From assembly GCA_017656295.1 (NCBI GenBank), contig JACDOC010000007.1, positions 81,300 to 145,299 on the forward strand: 64,000 nucleotides of DNA, written 5' to 3'. This document shows, in pieces, positions 35,847 through 46,031 of this stretch. The stretch is from Bacillus sp. (in: firmicutes) (lineage in GTDB: Bacteria; Bacillota; Bacilli; Bacillales; JACDOC01). The translations under genes were made by a program, and so were the position numbers. Positions within the stretch are counted from its first letter, which is position 1. Each line of letters opens with the position of its first letter. Below the pieces are notes generated by a model. It was not told the origin of the DNA. It saw only the letters and a program-made list of their open reading frames with translations, and did not search any database.

Positions 35847-36695
35847 TTATTTCCGGTGCAAAATAATGTTATCGATTAATCTTGCTTTAGAGAACCGTAC
35901 GGCAATAGCAATTATAACCGTCCCTTCAATAACGTCAATCGGTTCAAGTGATGGATAGGAATATAACTCAATGTAATCAATCTCACCTGATGTCTGGGAA
36001 GAAAGGTAATTTCGAACGACGTTAATAATGATTTCCGGTCGTGTTTCTCCTTGTTCAATTAGTTTCTTTGCCTTTAATAGACTTTGATATAAGGCAGGCG
36101 CCTCTTTTCGCTCTTGAGCGGTTAGATTGACATTTCGTGAACTTTTCGCAAGTCCATCTTCTTCCCGTACGGTTGGAATAGGAACGATTTCAATTGGGAA
36201 AAAGAAATCCTTTACAAGCCCATCTACAACTGCTACTTGTTGGGCGTCTTTTAAACCGAAATACGCTTTATGAGGAAAAATTAAATGAAAAAGCTTGGTT
36301 AAAACGGTCACTACACCATCAAAGTGTCCTTCCCGAGAGCGTCCACACAAAACGTTGACCCTTTTCGTTACGGTCATTTGAACAGATGCCTCATAGGGAT
36401 ACATCTCTTGAACAGAAGGAATAAATAAATAATCAACGCCCACTTCTTTGGCAAGTTGTTGATCTCGTTCAATATCTCTCGGATAGCGTTCATAATCTTC
36501 GTTTGGACCAAATTGAAGCGGGTTTACAAAGATACTCATCACGACAATATCACAGTCTTTCCGCGCCTGTTCAGCTAAAGTTAAATGACCTTCGTGAAGA
36601 TATCCCATCGTCGGGACAAATCCAATCGTTTTTCCCGCTTTTCTTTCTGCTAACATGAATTGTTGTATTTCTTTTGATGATGTAATTACTTTCAT
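35847..36695 (-). CDS. panC: Pantothenate synthetase
   Basis: 282 residues. HxGH-type motif [13 protein letters not shown], then [15 protein letters not shown] and [19 protein letters not shown] [32 protein letters not shown] closes the site. It joins pantoate to beta-alanine using ATP. The ATG overlaps the panB stop in ATGA, so translation is coupled. Confidence 0.95.
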   Translation of the reverse strand: MKVITSSKEIQQFMLAERKAGKTIGFVPTMGYLHEGHLTLAEQARKDCDIVVMSIFVNPLQFGPNEDYERYPRDIERDQQLAKEVGVDYLFIPSVQEMYPYEASVQMTVTKRVNVLCGRSREGHFDGVVTVLTKLFHLIFPHKAYFGLKDAQQVAVVDGLVKDFFFPIEIVPIPTVREEDGLAKSSRNVNLTAQERKEAPALYQSLLKAKKLIEQGETRPEIIINVVRNYLSSQTSGEIDYIELYSYPSLEPIDVIEGTVIIAIAVRFSKARLIDNIILHRK

Positions 36696-37531
36696 CCTTT
36701 TGTTCCTCCATACAGGCTGTTCAACTCTTCCTCTTTCATCGTAAATGAATGTTGGGTTTTTGGGAATAGATTTCGCTTCACTTCATGAACATATTGCCTG
36801 AGGGACGCTTCAATCGACTCATTGACATTGGTATACATTTTGACAAATTTTGGCACCCTGTCTACTCCATATCCGATGAGATCGTGATAAACGAGGACTT
36901 GTCCATCGGCGTCCGCTCCCGCACCAATACCAATCGTCGGAATTTCCAGAATGTCTGACACTTCTTTTGTTAATTGTCTTGGAACACATTCTAACACTAA
37001 GGCAATGGCCCCTGCATGTTGACACAACTTAGCATCTTCTATCAACTTTTGGGCAGCTTCTGCTGTTTTTCCTTGCACCTTATAACCACCGAGAACACCT
37101 ACTGATTGGGGTGTCAAACCAAGGTGAGCAACAACAGGGATTCCTCCGTGTGTTAACGCCTCAATCATGTGAATAACTTGACCGCTTCCTTCGACCTTAA
37201 CCGCGTGTGCTCCACCTTCTTGAACGATTCGAGTAGCAGCTTTTAGCGTATCTTTCGTTGAATAGTGATACGTCATAAACGGCATGTCTGTGACAATAAA
37301 CGTATTTGGAGCTCCTCTTTTTACCGCCTTCGTATGATGAATCATGTCTTCTAATGTGACCGGAATGGTTGATTCATAGCCTAACACAACCATTCCCAGC
37401 GAATCACCAACGAGAATCATGTCGACTTCCGCTTTTTCGGCTAATTTTGCCGATGGATAATCGTAGGCGGTAATCATGGCAATTTTTTCTCCATTTTGTT
37501 TCATTGTTAAAAAATCTGTTACCGTTTTCAT
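36692..37531 (-). CDS. panB: 3-methyl-2-oxobutanoate hydroxymethyltransferase
   Basis: 279 residues. Blocks [32 protein letters not shown] and [19 protein letters not shown] are those of PanB. It makes ketopantoate from ketoisovalerate and methylene-THF. First gene of the panBCD operon, with a long structured leader and its RBS AAGGAGGGA at 37544-37536. Confidence 0.95.
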   Translation of the reverse strand: MKTVTDFLTMKQNGEKIAMITAYDYPSAKLAEKAEVDMILVGDSLGMVVLGYESTIPVTLEDMIHHTKAVKRGAPNTFIVTDMPFMTYHYSTKDTLKAATRIVQEGGAHAVKVEGSGQVIHMIEALTHGGIPVVAHLGLTPQSVGVLGGYKVQGKTAEAAQKLIEDAKLCQHAGAIALVLECVPRQLTKEVSDILEIPTIGIGAGADADGQVLVYHDLIGYGVDRVPKFVKMYTNVNESIEASLRQYVHEVKRNLFPKTQHSFTMKEEELNSLYGGTKG

Positions 37532-37718
37532 ATCGTCCCTCCTTACGATTCAGAGGGAAAGAAACTTGTCCCATAAGAAAAGGTCCTTCCCTATAGGCGG
37601 CAGAAGGACCCTTACTCTTCGATGTTTGTTTCATCCCTCTGTCCTAGTCCGTTTTGGATCAAGGCAGAATCTATTTTTTTCACAATAAGGTAAGGTGCAG
37701 TTCATGACGATACTGCCC
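37532..37718 (-). promoter_or_regulatory. Structured 5' leader of panBCD, candidate attenuator or Pan-type RNA
   Basis: From an inferred start near 37718 the minus-strand leader forms GCAGT/ACTGC, then CAGAGGGATGAAAC (37641-37628) which can pair with GTTTCTTTCCCTCTG (37565-37551), enclosing a terminator-like GGTCCTTC/GAAGGACC hairpin followed by TTTTCTT. The segment TCCCTC (37558-37553) can alternatively pair with the panB ribosome binding site GGAGGGA. A Pan RNA motif upstream of panB is known in Firmicutes; this may be a member. A 24-residue frame (MNCTLPYCEKNRFCLDPKRT...) spans the 5' half of the leader. Confidence 0.55.
37582..37610 (-). terminator. Terminator-like hairpin in the panB leader
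   Basis: GGTCCTTC and GAAGGACC pair around a 13-base loop, with TTTTCTT after it on the minus strand. It sits 50 bases before panB, so it may be an attenuator or the end of birA. Confidence 0.65.
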
Positions 37719-37724
37719 ACCAAA

Positions 37725-37733
37725 ATTATAACA
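37725..37733 (-). promoter_or_regulatory. Extended -10 promoter of panBCD
   Basis: Minus-strand TGTTATAAT is an extended -10 box (TGnTATAAT); the best -35 candidate TTGTAC is 19 bases upstream. It lies right behind the birA stop codon. Confidence 0.5.
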
Positions 37734-37757
37734 AAGATTCCCTCTTTGTGTACAAGA

Positions 37758-38741
37758 TTAACTTTTAATTTCGATATCTGCAGAATAAATATGATGAATG
37801 ATCCCTTGAGCATCTTCTAGTTGTAATATGCCTTCATCAGTAATACCCAAAGCTTTTCCTTCAATTGTACCGTTAATCGTACGAGCAATAATATTCTTTC
37901 CAATACTTACTGCACGACTTTCCCACATGAGTTTAATTGGACGAAATCCTTCTTCCATATATAAATCATAATATATTTCTAGCTTTTCTAAAATTCGCCG
38001 GACTAATTGTGCACGGGGAATTTTTTTCTTTGCTTCAATCGCAATGGAAGTGGCGATAGGCTTAATGTCAGCGGCAAAGTCAGTCGACGACTGATTGACA
38101 TTGATACCCATTCCTATAATGATAGAGTGAATTTTATCCGCATCTGCTTGAAGCTCTGTTAAAATGCCAGTGACTTTTTTACCTCGAATGAGAATATCAT
38201 TCGGCCACTTAATTTCCGCTTCAATACCACTGATCTCCTCAATTGCTTGGGAAATCGCCACAGCGGCAATTAACGTAAATTGCGGAGCTTTTTGTGGTGG
38301 TAAGTTTGGTCGTAAAATTAAGCTCATCCAAATGCCAGTATATTTCGGTGAGTACCATGAACGGGTCATTCGTCCTCGTCCGGCTACTTGTTCTTCGGAA
38401 ATAACAAGTGTTCCTTCGGGGTACCCTTCGTAACTCAGGCGATGAGCAATTTTTTGCGTGGATTCAACCGATTCTTCATAATAAATCGTTTGACCGAGAC
38501 GCTTTGTTTGAAGTCCAAATTGAATTTCATTTTCAGTTACTTTATCTGGGGCTTGAACAATTCGATATCCCTTTTTACGAACGGCTTCTAATTGATACCC
38601 TTCTTTCCTTAATTCTTCGATATGCTTCCAAACGGCTGTCCTTGAACATCCTAATATTTTGGCTAAGGTCTGCCCTGATAAAAACTCTCCATTAGCCTCG
38701 GCAAAAGCCTCTAGCAATTGTTTTCGAATTGGTGATTGCAC
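37758..38741 (-). CDS. birA: Biotin-protein ligase and repressor BirA
   Basis: 327 residues. N-terminal winged helix (LSGQTLAKILGCSRTAVWKH), then the ligase core with GRGRMTRSWYSP and ILRPNLPP, KWPNDILIRGKKVTGILTE. It biotinylates acetyl-CoA carboxylase and represses biotin genes. The GTG at 38741 (VQSPIRKQLLE) aligns with B. subtilis BirA (MRSTLRKDLIE); a GTG at 38753 overlaps the Shine-Dalgarno site. It overlaps the end of cca by 31 bases. Confidence 0.93.
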   Translation of the reverse strand: MQSPIRKQLLEAFAEANGEFLSGQTLAKILGCSRTAVWKHIEELRKEGYQLEAVRKKGYRIVQAPDKVTENEIQFGLQTKRLGQTIYYEESVESTQKIAHRLSYEGYPEGTLVISEEQVAGRGRMTRSWYSPKYTGIWMSLILRPNLPPQKAPQFTLIAAVAISQAIEEISGIEAEIKWPNDILIRGKKVTGILTELQADADKIHSIIIGMGINVNQSSTDFAADIKPIATSIAIEAKKKIPRAQLVRRILEKLEIYYDLYMEEGFRPIKLMWESRAVSIGKNIIARTINGTIEGKALGITDEGILQLEDAQGIIHHIYSADIEIKS

Positions 38742-39919
38742 GACTGTAACCACTCCCTTATTTGATCTTTATCATTTTCAACGACGCCGTGTAAAACCGC
38801 CAACTCAACCTTTTCTAATACATCTTTTACCCACGGGCCACCAGGACGTTTAAACCAATCCATTAAGTCATTCCCTGATATGGTCAGCTCTGAACGATGG
38901 TGAATAGGCATTTGATTGAACTTTTCTTCCCACACATACCATACGGATGACGTTATACCATTGATGGCGTCGTACAATTTTTCTACTGAATACGCAATCG
39001 GTTTCGTTGCTTGATACAGCGTTTGGGTGGTCCATTCTTGTTGCAATCTTTGTTTTAAAAAGTTGTGAATGGTCGAAATTTCTTTACTCTGTTTCGACGG
39101 TAATCTCCACTCTTTAAAAAAGGTTCGCTCATTTATCGGTTGAAGAGCGTAAAGCAAAAGAGCCCACATTTCATTGACAGTTAACGAATCGTTCATCCAT
39201 GAAATTGCTTGATGAAGCTTTTCTCCCTTTCCCTTTAACATCGGTAAATAGTTATATAACTGGGTTAACAGTAATAACTGAAACGCCTTGTGACGATATG
39301 GTCCGGATAACAATTTTTCAAATTCGACAAGCTTTCGCTCAACAGCAATATGGGCTAATAAATGGTTATGCTTTTCCAACGCTCGCTTGGTCGATTCTTC
39401 TAACTGAAAACCTAATTGACTTACAAATCGAACGGCCCGCATCATTCGTAAAGCATCTTCAGTAAACCGTTCATCAGGAGAACCAACCGTTTGCAAAATT
39501 TTTCGCTTCATCGCTTCTTGCCCATCAAATAAATCAATAATCTTCCCATTTATGTCCATCGCCATCGCATTAATCGTAAAATCCCGTCGCTTTAAATCTT
39601 CTTCTAATGACCGAACAAAGGTCACTCGTTCTGGTCGTCGAAAATCTTTATAGTCCGATTCTGTTCGAAAAGTCGTCACTTCGTAACCTTTTCCATTATG
39701 TAAGATTAAAATCGTTCCATGTTCAATACCAACATCAACAGTTTTTGGAAAAATCCCCTTTAGTTCATGGGGTAATGCTGACGTGGCGATATCTACATCG
39801 GAAATCGGACGGTCGAGAAGATAGTCTCTGACCGCACCTCCGACAAAATACGCCTCAAAACCGTGTTGTTGTATTTTTTCAATAATTGGAATCGCGGATC
39901 GAAAAGGTTCTCTCATCAT
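38711..39919 (-). CDS. cca: CCA-adding enzyme (tRNA nucleotidyltransferase)
   Basis: 402 residues. Class II nucleotidyltransferase: FVGGAVRDYLLDRPISDVDI holds the DxD catalytic pair, and RDFTINAMAMD and EDALRMMRAVRFVSQL are the tRNA/NTP recognition blocks. It adds CCA to tRNA 3' ends. It is two bases behind bshA, as in B. subtilis. Confidence 0.94.
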   Translation of the reverse strand: MMREPFRSAIPIIEKIQQHGFEAYFVGGAVRDYLLDRPISDVDIATSALPHELKGIFPKTVDVGIEHGTILILHNGKGYEVTTFRTESDYKDFRRPERVTFVRSLEEDLKRRDFTINAMAMDINGKIIDLFDGQEAMKRKILQTVGSPDERFTEDALRMMRAVRFVSQLGFQLEESTKRALEKHNHLLAHIAVERKLVEFEKLLSGPYRHKAFQLLLLTQLYNYLPMLKGKGEKLHQAISWMNDSLTVNEMWALLLYALQPINERTFFKEWRLPSKQSKEISTIHNFLKQRLQQEWTTQTLYQATKPIAYSVEKLYDAINGITSSVWYVWEEKFNQMPIHHRSELTISGNDLMDWFKRPGGPWVKDVLEKVELAVLHGVVENDKDQIREWLQSCNHQFENNC

Positions 39920-39920
39920 T

Positions 39921-41054
39921 CTAATTCCTTTCTTCCATTAAACGAACATAAAGTTGTTCATATTGTTGAACGATTTTTTCCGAATGGAATTTGTCATAAA
40001 CCGTACGTACAGCCTGCTCGGAAAACGTTTTGTGCAAATCTTCATCTGTTACTAGTTGAAGGCTTCGTTCGGTGATTTGATGAATGTTTCCAACCTCACA
40101 AATAAATCCGTTTTCACCATCTGTGATAACTTCTGGAATGCCTCCGATGTTCGTTCCGATACATGGTACACCACAGGCCATTGCCTCTAATGCCACTAAC
40201 CCAAAGCTTTCTTTTTCTGAAAGTAAAAGCATCACATCACTAATCGAATATAGCTCTTCTAAATTATCTTGCTTTCCTAAGAAAAGAACATGTTTTTGTA
40301 AGCCCAACTTTTCCACTAATTGACAAACAACGGTCATTTCTGGACCATCTCCAACTAGCAATAACTTCGCCGGAATCTTTTGCTGAATGTTGTAAAAAAC
40401 TTGTACAACGTCTGGTACTCGTTTGACTACTCGAAAGTTTGAAACATGAATGAATACTTTCTCCTGTTCGTTTATGCCGTATTCTTTTTTTAATGAACTA
40501 GACTCTACCTTTCGGTAAACTCGCTCATCAATAAAGTTATAAATGGTTTGAATATTTTTATTCGGTCGAATCAAATCATACGTTTGTTGAACGAGGGCAT
40601 TGGATACGGCAGTGACACTATCCGATTGCTCTATCCCAAAGCGAATCGCTTCCTTTAGCGATGGATCGTATCCTAAAACGGTGATATCTGTCCCGTGTAG
40701 GGTAGTTACAATTTTTACATCATTGTTTGACATTTGTTTTGCTAAAATGGCACAGACTGCATGAGGAATCGCGTAATGGACATGCAAGATATCTAACTGT
40801 TCTCGTTGAATGACTTCCGCCATTTTATTCGCTAATGCAATATCGTACGGTGGATATTGAAAAACGGAATAACTGTTCACTTCTACTTGATGGAAATAAA
40901 TATTTGAGTACATTTTTTTTAAACGAAACGGGACGCTTGATGTTATAAAATGTATTTCGTGTCCTCTCTCTGCTAAAAGCTTTCCTAATTCTGTGGCGAC
41001 AACCCCTGATCCCCCAACCGTAGGATAACATGTTATACCAATTTTTAATCGCAT
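39921..41054 (-). CDS. bshA: N-acetyl-alpha-D-glucosaminyl L-malate synthase
   Basis: 377 residues of the GT4 family; [20 protein letters not shown] at the start and [20 protein letters not shown] near residue 290 bind the sugar nucleotide. It starts bacillithiol synthesis by linking UDP-GlcNAc to malate. The start overlaps the end of bshB1 by 10 bases. Confidence 0.94.
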   Translation of the reverse strand: MRLKIGITCYPTVGGSGVVATELGKLLAERGHEIHFITSSVPFRLKKMYSNIYFHQVEVNSYSVFQYPPYDIALANKMAEVIQREQLDILHVHYAIPHAVCAILAKQMSNNDVKIVTTLHGTDITVLGYDPSLKEAIRFGIEQSDSVTAVSNALVQQTYDLIRPNKNIQTIYNFIDERVYRKVESSSLKKEYGINEQEKVFIHVSNFRVVKRVPDVVQVFYNIQQKIPAKLLLVGDGPEMTVVCQLVEKLGLQKHVLFLGKQDNLEELYSISDVMLLLSEKESFGLVALEAMACGVPCIGTNIGGIPEVITDGENGFICEVGNIHQITERSLQLVTDEDLHKTFSEQAVRTVYDKFHSEKIVQQYEQLYVRLMEERN

Positions 41055-41758
41055 TGATCATCACCTAGCAAATCATGATGTAATAACACTGGCTGCTTTG
41101 TCATAAACCCTTCCGCATAACGAACTCCCACTTCTTTTCCGAGAATTCGTTCTCTAGCCGTAACAGCCTCAATATACCCATCTGTTAAAGGGGTCGCGAC
41201 ACCATCAGGAGATAATGTAAATTGGCTTTCATACGCTTTTAAGCTTTGAATTTTCTTTTCGATAAACGGAGAGATGTCAAATGCTACATGCGGTCGATAA
41301 AAGCCATTAATCATGTAATAGAAGACCTTTTTTACTTTATGGGCATCATAAGAGGATATAAATTTACGTATCCCTGCAGAAAATACCGCTTCATCCACTA
41401 ATTTGGAGCAGTTGCCATGATCAGGATGCCGATCTTCCCAGTACGGGGCGAAAACAACGGTTGGCCGGTACTCACGGATGACATCGACGACCAATCGAAT
41501 ATGTTCGTCCGTCAAATAAAGCCCCCGATCTTTTAATGGCAATGTGATTCGTTTTTCTACACCAAGAATATGGGCGGCATGTTGCGCTTCTTTTTTTCTT
41601 CGTTCAACGGTTCCGTTGGAGGATAGCTCTGCTTCGGTCAGATCACAAATAACGATTCTTTTCCCCACCGAAGCGAGCTTGGCAATCGTTCCGCCCATTC
41701 CAATCTCCACATCGTCAGCATGGGCCCCAAAGCATAAAACATCGATTGGTGTATTCAT
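41045..41758 (-). CDS. bshB1: Bacillithiol deacetylase BshB1
   Basis: 237 residues of the PIG-L/LmbE family; the metal motif [14 protein letters not shown] near residue 11 and [11 protein letters not shown] near 110 are the His/Asp ligands. It deacetylates GlcNAc-malate, the second step of bacillithiol synthesis. bshC is not in the window, as expected. Confidence 0.93.
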   Translation of the reverse strand: MNTPIDVLCFGAHADDVEIGMGGTIAKLASVGKRIVICDLTEAELSSNGTVERRKKEAQHAAHILGVEKRITLPLKDRGLYLTDEHIRLVVDVIREYRPTVVFAPYWEDRHPDHGNCSKLVDEAVFSAGIRKFISSYDAHKVKKVFYYMINGFYRPHVAFDISPFIEKKIQSLKAYESQFTLSPDGVATPLTDGYIEAVTARERILGKEVGVRYAEGFMTKQPVLLHHDLLGDDQCD

Positions 41759-41766
41759 GAAGTCTA

Positions 41767-42174
41767 TTAGCCTCCGTTTCTTTTATGTACATTTCGCCAT
41801 TGTAGGTCTCCCCTTTGTAACCCGTGAATTAAAATTTCAGCGGTTCCCATGTTGGTTGCTAACGGGATTTGGTACACATCACATAAACGAATTAATGCTG
41901 ATACATCGGGTTCGTGAGGTTGAGCTGTTAATGGATCGCGAAAGAAGATAACGATATCCATTTCATTTTTAGCAATTAACGCTCCGATTTGTTGATCTCC
42001 ACCTAATGGTCCAGACTGGAATCGGTGGACTTGCAAATTAGTAGCTTCCAATATCCGCTTACCCGTTGTCCCTGTTGCATATAACGTATGTTGTTTTAAA
42101 ATCGGTTCATAGGCAATCACAAATTGTACCATGTCATCCTTTTTTTTATCGTGAGCAATAAGCGCAATGTTCAC
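41767..42174 (-). CDS. mgsA: Methylglyoxal synthase
   Basis: 135 residues. [17 protein letters not shown] and [17 protein letters not shown] bind the substrate phosphate, and the catalytic Asp lies in [13 protein letters not shown]. It converts dihydroxyacetone phosphate to methylglyoxal. The GTG at 42174 follows an unbroken run of nine G by six bases and matches the B. subtilis start; an ATG at 42180 touches the run. Confidence 0.92.
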   Translation of the reverse strand: MNIALIAHDKKKDDMVQFVIAYEPILKQHTLYATGTTGKRILEATNLQVHRFQSGPLGGDQQIGALIAKNEMDIVIFFRDPLTAQPHEPDVSALIRLCDVYQIPLATNMGTAEILIHGLQRGDLQWRNVHKRNGG

Positions 42175-42193
42175 TTCCATCCCCCCCCCGATG

Positions 42194-42994
42194 TTAATCC
42201 ATAATATGCTCTAACCCGTACACCAACGTTTCTAAGTGCATAATTGTTTCCACGCAATGCTTAACTCCTGTCATAAAAGACCCTCGGTGATACGAATCAT
42301 GACGGATCGTTAACGATTGTCCTTCTCCACCAAACATGACTTGCTGATGGGCAATTAATCCTGGTAAACGGACACTATGAATCCGCATCCCTTCAATATT
42401 TGCCCCTCTTGCTCCGGAAAGCGTTTCTTTTTCATCGGGGTGACCTTGAGTCTTTGGTGAACGTACTTCTTGAATTAATTGTGCTGTTTTCACTGCTGTT
42501 CCTGATGGAGCATCAAGCTTTTGGTCATGATGCATTTCAATAATTTCAACATCCGGTAAATATTTGGCGGCCATTTGAGCAAACTTCATCATCAATACCG
42601 CACCGATCGCAAAGTTTGGAGCAATAATACATCCGAGTTTTTTTTCTTCCGCTAATTGTTTTAGTTCTTCTAACTGCTCATTTGTAAAGCCCGTCGTACC
42701 TACAACTGGGCGAACTCCATACATTAATGCCGTTTTCGTATGTATGTAACCTACTTCCGGTGTCGTCAAATCAATAAAGACATCCACGCTTTCGTTTTGA
42801 AACAATTGGTCGATGTTTGTATAAATCGGAACATTTACTCCCGGAAAATCTGGTATGTCACTTAATAGTTGACCATCGTGTTTTCGGTCTAATACAGCCA
42901 CTAGTTCAAAATGATCCGTTTGTTGAACCATTTTCACTGCTTCTCTGCCCATTTTACCGCGTGGTCCCGCGATGGCAACGCGAATTTGACTCAT
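42194..42994 (-). CDS. dapB: 4-hydroxy-tetrahydrodipicolinate reductase
   Basis: 266 residues. NAD(P) fold with [17 protein letters not shown] at the start; the catalytic loop [19 protein letters not shown] carries the substrate-binding His and Lys. It serves lysine and diaminopimelate (cell-wall, spore dipicolinate) synthesis. The ATG at 42994 follows AAAGGAGGACAAATG; the overlap with ypjD is TGATG. Confidence 0.94.
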   Translation of the reverse strand: MSQIRVAIAGPRGKMGREAVKMVQQTDHFELVAVLDRKHDGQLLSDIPDFPGVNVPIYTNIDQLFQNESVDVFIDLTTPEVGYIHTKTALMYGVRPVVGTTGFTNEQLEELKQLAEEKKLGCIIAPNFAIGAVLMMKFAQMAAKYLPDVEIIEMHHDQKLDAPSGTAVKTAQLIQEVRSPKTQGHPDEKETLSGARGANIEGMRIHSVRLPGLIAHQQVMFGGEGQSLTIRHDSYHRGSFMTGVKHCVETIMHLETLVYGLEHIMD

Positions 42995-43335
42995 CATTTG
43001 TCCTCCTTTCTTGTCCAACGATCTTTATCTCTCGTTTGAAACTTTTCCATGACCATGTCATGCGCTGACTGTAAATCGATATTTAACGAATTCGCTAAAC
43101 AGATTAATACGAAAAGTAAATCACCAATTTCTTCTTCAATCGTTTTTTCTTTTTCCGTTTTTTTCTTAGGTTTTTCTCCATAATAATGATTAATTTCTCT
43201 CGCTAATTCTCCGAGCTCTTCGGTCAGCCTTGCTAACATAGCTAATGGTGAAAAATATCCTTCTTTAAATTGACCAATATACGCATCGACTTCTTGTTGA
43301 AGCTGTGCGACAGTTTTTTGCTTCTCCAAGTCCAT
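42994..43335 (-). CDS. ypjD: MazG-type nucleotide pyrophosphohydrolase YpjD
   Basis: 113 residues. Metal-binding acids in [19 protein letters not shown] and the [18 protein letters not shown] helix follow the MazG EExxE...ExxD pattern. It probably hydrolyses non-canonical or excess NTPs. First gene of the ypjD-dapB-mgsA-bshB1-bshA-cca-birA run; AAAGGGGACG precedes the ATG at 43335. Confidence 0.9.
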   Translation of the reverse strand: MDLEKQKTVAQLQQEVDAYIGQFKEGYFSPLAMLARLTEELGELAREINHYYGEKPKKKTEKEKTIEEEIGDLLFVLICLANSLNIDLQSAHDMVMEKFQTRDKDRWTRKEDK

Positions 43336-43423
43336 CGTCCCCTTTCTTATCATATTTCATGTTAGCTAATTCCTTATATTTTTACAAATAATTTTTCTTT
43401 ACATAATGGAGAGCATCCAAATA

Positions 43424-43452
43424 TTGCTTGATCATCAAGCTTTAGCTATAAT
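43424..43452 (+). promoter_or_regulatory. Sigma-A promoter of ypjC
   Basis: TTGCTT (43424-43429) and TATAAT (43447-43452) with 17 bases between. No other element is seen in the gap to ypjD. Confidence 0.7.
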
Positions 43453-43497
43453 AGGAATTCCGATGATACACAATTTTATTCACGGGGGGGAAGACAG

Positions 43498-44364
43498 ATG
43501 TTCGGATTACGTTGGAAAAATACTTTATTTATTTTAATAGGTTCAGCTATTTTTTCTTTTGGCATCGTTCATTTTAATATGCAAAATAATTTAGCCGAAG
43601 GTGGATTTACGGGTATTACGTTATTGCTTTATTTTATTTTTGGAATTGACCCTTCCTATACTAATTTAGCGTTAAACATTCCACTCTTTTTCATTGGTTG
43701 GCGATTATTAGGGAGAAACGCGTTTTTTTATACGCTAATCGGAACATTGGCTGTTTCGATTTTTTTATGGGTGTTTCAACGTTTGCAATTAAACATTCCA
43801 CTTGAAGGAGATTTATTTTTAGCTGCTCTTTTTGCGGGTGTATCCATTGGAATTGGATTAGGAATTATTTTTCGGTTTGGTGGAACGACAGGCGGTGTTG
43901 ATATTATTGCCCGATTGGCCTTTAAATATCTTGGCTGGAGTATGGGAAAAACGATGTTTTTATTCGATGCCGTTGTTATTACGTTATCGTTAATTACATA
44001 TTTAGACTATCGGGAAGCGATGTACACGTTAGTAGCTGTTTTTGTCGGGGCTCGTGTCATTGATTTTATGCAAGAAGGTGCTTATGCAGCAAGGGGTGCG
44101 ATGATCATTTCTGAAAAGCACGAGAAAATAGCTGATACGATTTTAGAGCAGATGGATCGAGGCGTCACCGTATTAAAAGGATATGGATCGTTTACGAAAC
44201 AACCTCGTGAAGTGTTATATTGTGTTGTCGGCAAAAATGAAATCGTTCGCTTAAAAAATATTATTACTTCTGTTGACCCCCATGCATTTGTTTCTGTTAC
44301 GGTTGTTCATGACGTATTAGGCGAAGGGTTTACGTTAGATGAAAACAAAAACCCGATAGAATAA
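43498..44364 (+). CDS. ypjC: YitT family membrane protein (YpjC)
   Basis: 288 residues with six hydrophobic segments in the first 200 residues (DUF161) and a C-terminal soluble DUF2179 domain (TVLKGYGSFTKQPREVLYCV). Function unknown; other members are membrane proteins of unknown transport. It has its own sigma-A promoter and GGGGGGGAAGACAG before the ATG. It runs opposite to its neighbours. Confidence 0.9.
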   Translation: MFGLRWKNTLFILIGSAIFSFGIVHFNMQNNLAEGGFTGITLLLYFIFGIDPSYTNLALNIPLFFIGWRLLGRNAFFYTLIGTLAVSIFLWVFQRLQLNIPLEGDLFLAALFAGVSIGIGLGIIFRFGGTTGGVDIIARLAFKYLGWSMGKTMFLFDAVVITLSLITYLDYREAMYTLVAVFVGARVIDFMQEGAYAARGAMIISEKHEKIADTILEQMDRGVTVLKGYGSFTKQPREVLYCVVGKNEIVRLKNIITSVDPHAFVSVTVVHDVLGEGFTLDENKNPIE

Positions 44365-44370
44365 ATGAAA

Positions 44371-44402
44371 AAGGTGTCTCAGTATTTGAGACACCTTTTT
44401 CA
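44371..44402. terminator. Bidirectional terminator between ypjC and yugP
   Basis: AAAAAGGTGTCTCA and TGAGACACCTTTTT form a perfect stem with a four-base loop; it serves both converging genes. Confidence 0.88.
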
Positions 44403-45086
44403 TTATTCTTCATCACCTTGCATACCAGTAAAGATTAATACGTATCGGAGTAATTCAAGTAATGCTACTGCAGCTGCAGCTACATAAGTTAACGCGGCTG
44501 CATTTAATACCTTCCGAGCATGACGCTCCTCTTCGTTTCGAATAATACCTAGTGAAACAACTTGATCCATTGCACGAGAAGATGCGTTAAATTCCACTGG
44601 TAGTGTAACGACTTGGAATAGAACAGCAGCCGCCATCATTAAAATCCCGAGTAACAAAAATCCTGAAAGCTGTGCGATAATTCCAATGAAAATGAGAATC
44701 CACGAAAAATTTGAACTAATATTGACAACCGGAACTAGCGCATGGCGAAAACGTAGAAATGCATACCCTTGAGCATCTTGAAGTGCATGTCCAACTTCGT
44801 GTGCTGCCACCGCAGCTCCAGCAACTGAGTATCCATGGTAGTTTGCTGGAGACAGATGTACCGTTTTTGTAAGTGGGTTGTAATGGTCACTTAAAAATCC
44901 ATGTGTTTCCACTACTTTGATATGGTATAATCCGTTATCATCTAAAATTTTTCTCGCTACTTCTGCTCCAGTCATTCGTGATGAAGTGGGTACATTGGAA
45001 TATTTATTGTACGTCCTTTTCACACGGAATGACGCCCATAGGGGAACGATTAGAATGAGCAAGAAATAAATAAGAAATCCGCTCAT
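44403..45086 (-). CDS. yugP: Membrane zinc metallopeptidase of the YugP family
   Basis: 227 residues. Zinc motif HEVGH at residues 96-100, with three or four membrane segments around it; the same layout as B. subtilis YugP. It may process membrane proteins. In B. subtilis yugP is elsewhere, so the gene has been inserted into the ypj cluster here, between ypjC and ypjB. Confidence 0.85.
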   Translation of the reverse strand: MSGFLIYFLLILIVPLWASFRVKRTYNKYSNVPTSSRMTGAEVARKILDDNGLYHIKVVETHGFLSDHYNPLTKTVHLSPANYHGYSVAGAAVAAHEVGHALQDAQGYAFLRFRHALVPVVNISSNFSWILIFIGIIAQLSGFLLLGILMMAAAVLFQVVTLPVEFNASSRAMDQVVSLGIIRNEEERHARKVLNAAALTYVAAAAVALLELLRYVLIFTGMQGDEE

Positions 45087-45160
45087 CTTATGCCATTACC
45101 TCCATCATTTATCAATGTTCTTCTTTTCAAGAACATTTTACTCATTCTATAAAAAGAAAG

Positions 45161-45958
45161 TCAATCATTTTGCTCTTGTTTCTTTTTCTGTTCATTTCCT
45201 TTATATTTTCTCCAACCGACGTAAGATAATGTAACTATGATAATACTACCAGTAGAGATAATGACCCACCATAAGGATGGATCGGCTTCATCTTCTGTCG
45301 TATTGTTAAATAAATACTGTAAATCGTTACGTAAATTCGTTAATTGATTGTGTGAATCTCTATCAGTAAGAACTTCTGTACGATAACGGTCGATAAATGC
45401 AATTTGGGCATCCAATTTTTGTACGGTTTGGACAGGAATATCTACTTTTAAACTCGGTTGAATGACACTATATTTCGATAAAAAAGAATTTAAATGTTGA
45501 TGATACAATAAGGAATCTCCTTCTTGAGCCGCTTGTTCTACTTGTTGAAAGGCGGTCATAATCGAATCTTCCATTTCCGTCCATAACGGTTGGTATTGAG
45601 TAACGAGTGCATCCATAACGAGTCGGAATGTTGTTACTTTATTCAAGCGCTCTTCTGGCGTTAGTGACATGTTTGTTAAGGCCGAAAGCGCTTGGTTATG
45701 AGTCGCTGTTAAAATCCGTAACTCATCCATAGAAAACAATCGCTCTTGGATTGTTACAGTTGTAAATTTATTTGAAAAATATTCAAGCAACCGTTTGGCC
45801 TCTTCATATTTTCCTAGTTTCGTTAAAGCTAATGCTTCGTCAGCGATCTCGTCAAGTTGTCCTAACGATTCATTTGATTCAGCCAATGTAGTATGTGAAA
45901 ACCAAGTAATCCCGGTCAATAGAAACCACAAAATTACTATTATAGTAACCTTCTTCAT
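45161..45958 (-). CDS. ypjB: Sporulation protein YpjB
   Basis: 265 residues with an N-terminal signal or anchor (TIIVILWFLLTGITWFSHTT), a long helical external region and a second membrane segment before a basic KKKQEQND tail. YpjB is needed for proper spore formation in B. subtilis. It is 70 bases ahead of ypjA's end and in the usual order. Confidence 0.88.
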   Translation of the reverse strand: MKKVTIIVILWFLLTGITWFSHTTLAESNESLGQLDEIADEALALTKLGKYEEAKRLLEYFSNKFTTVTIQERLFSMDELRILTATHNQALSALTNMSLTPEERLNKVTTFRLVMDALVTQYQPLWTEMEDSIMTAFQQVEQAAQEGDSLLYHQHLNSFLSKYSVIQPSLKVDIPVQTVQKLDAQIAFIDRYRTEVLTDRDSHNQLTNLRNDLQYLFNNTTEDEADPSLWWVIISTGSIIIVTLSYVGWRKYKGNEQKKKQEQND

Positions 45959-46031
45959 CCTTGTCCCCCCTCAAACTACTAGTAATATGTATGATAGGGT
46001 GGACAAGTATAGAACTTTCTTCCGATGAAAT

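Noticed and set aside
37532..37718. T-box riboswitch in the panB leader
   Set aside because: The GGGTGG-ACCGCG-type T-box sequence is missing and the gene is not amino-acid related.
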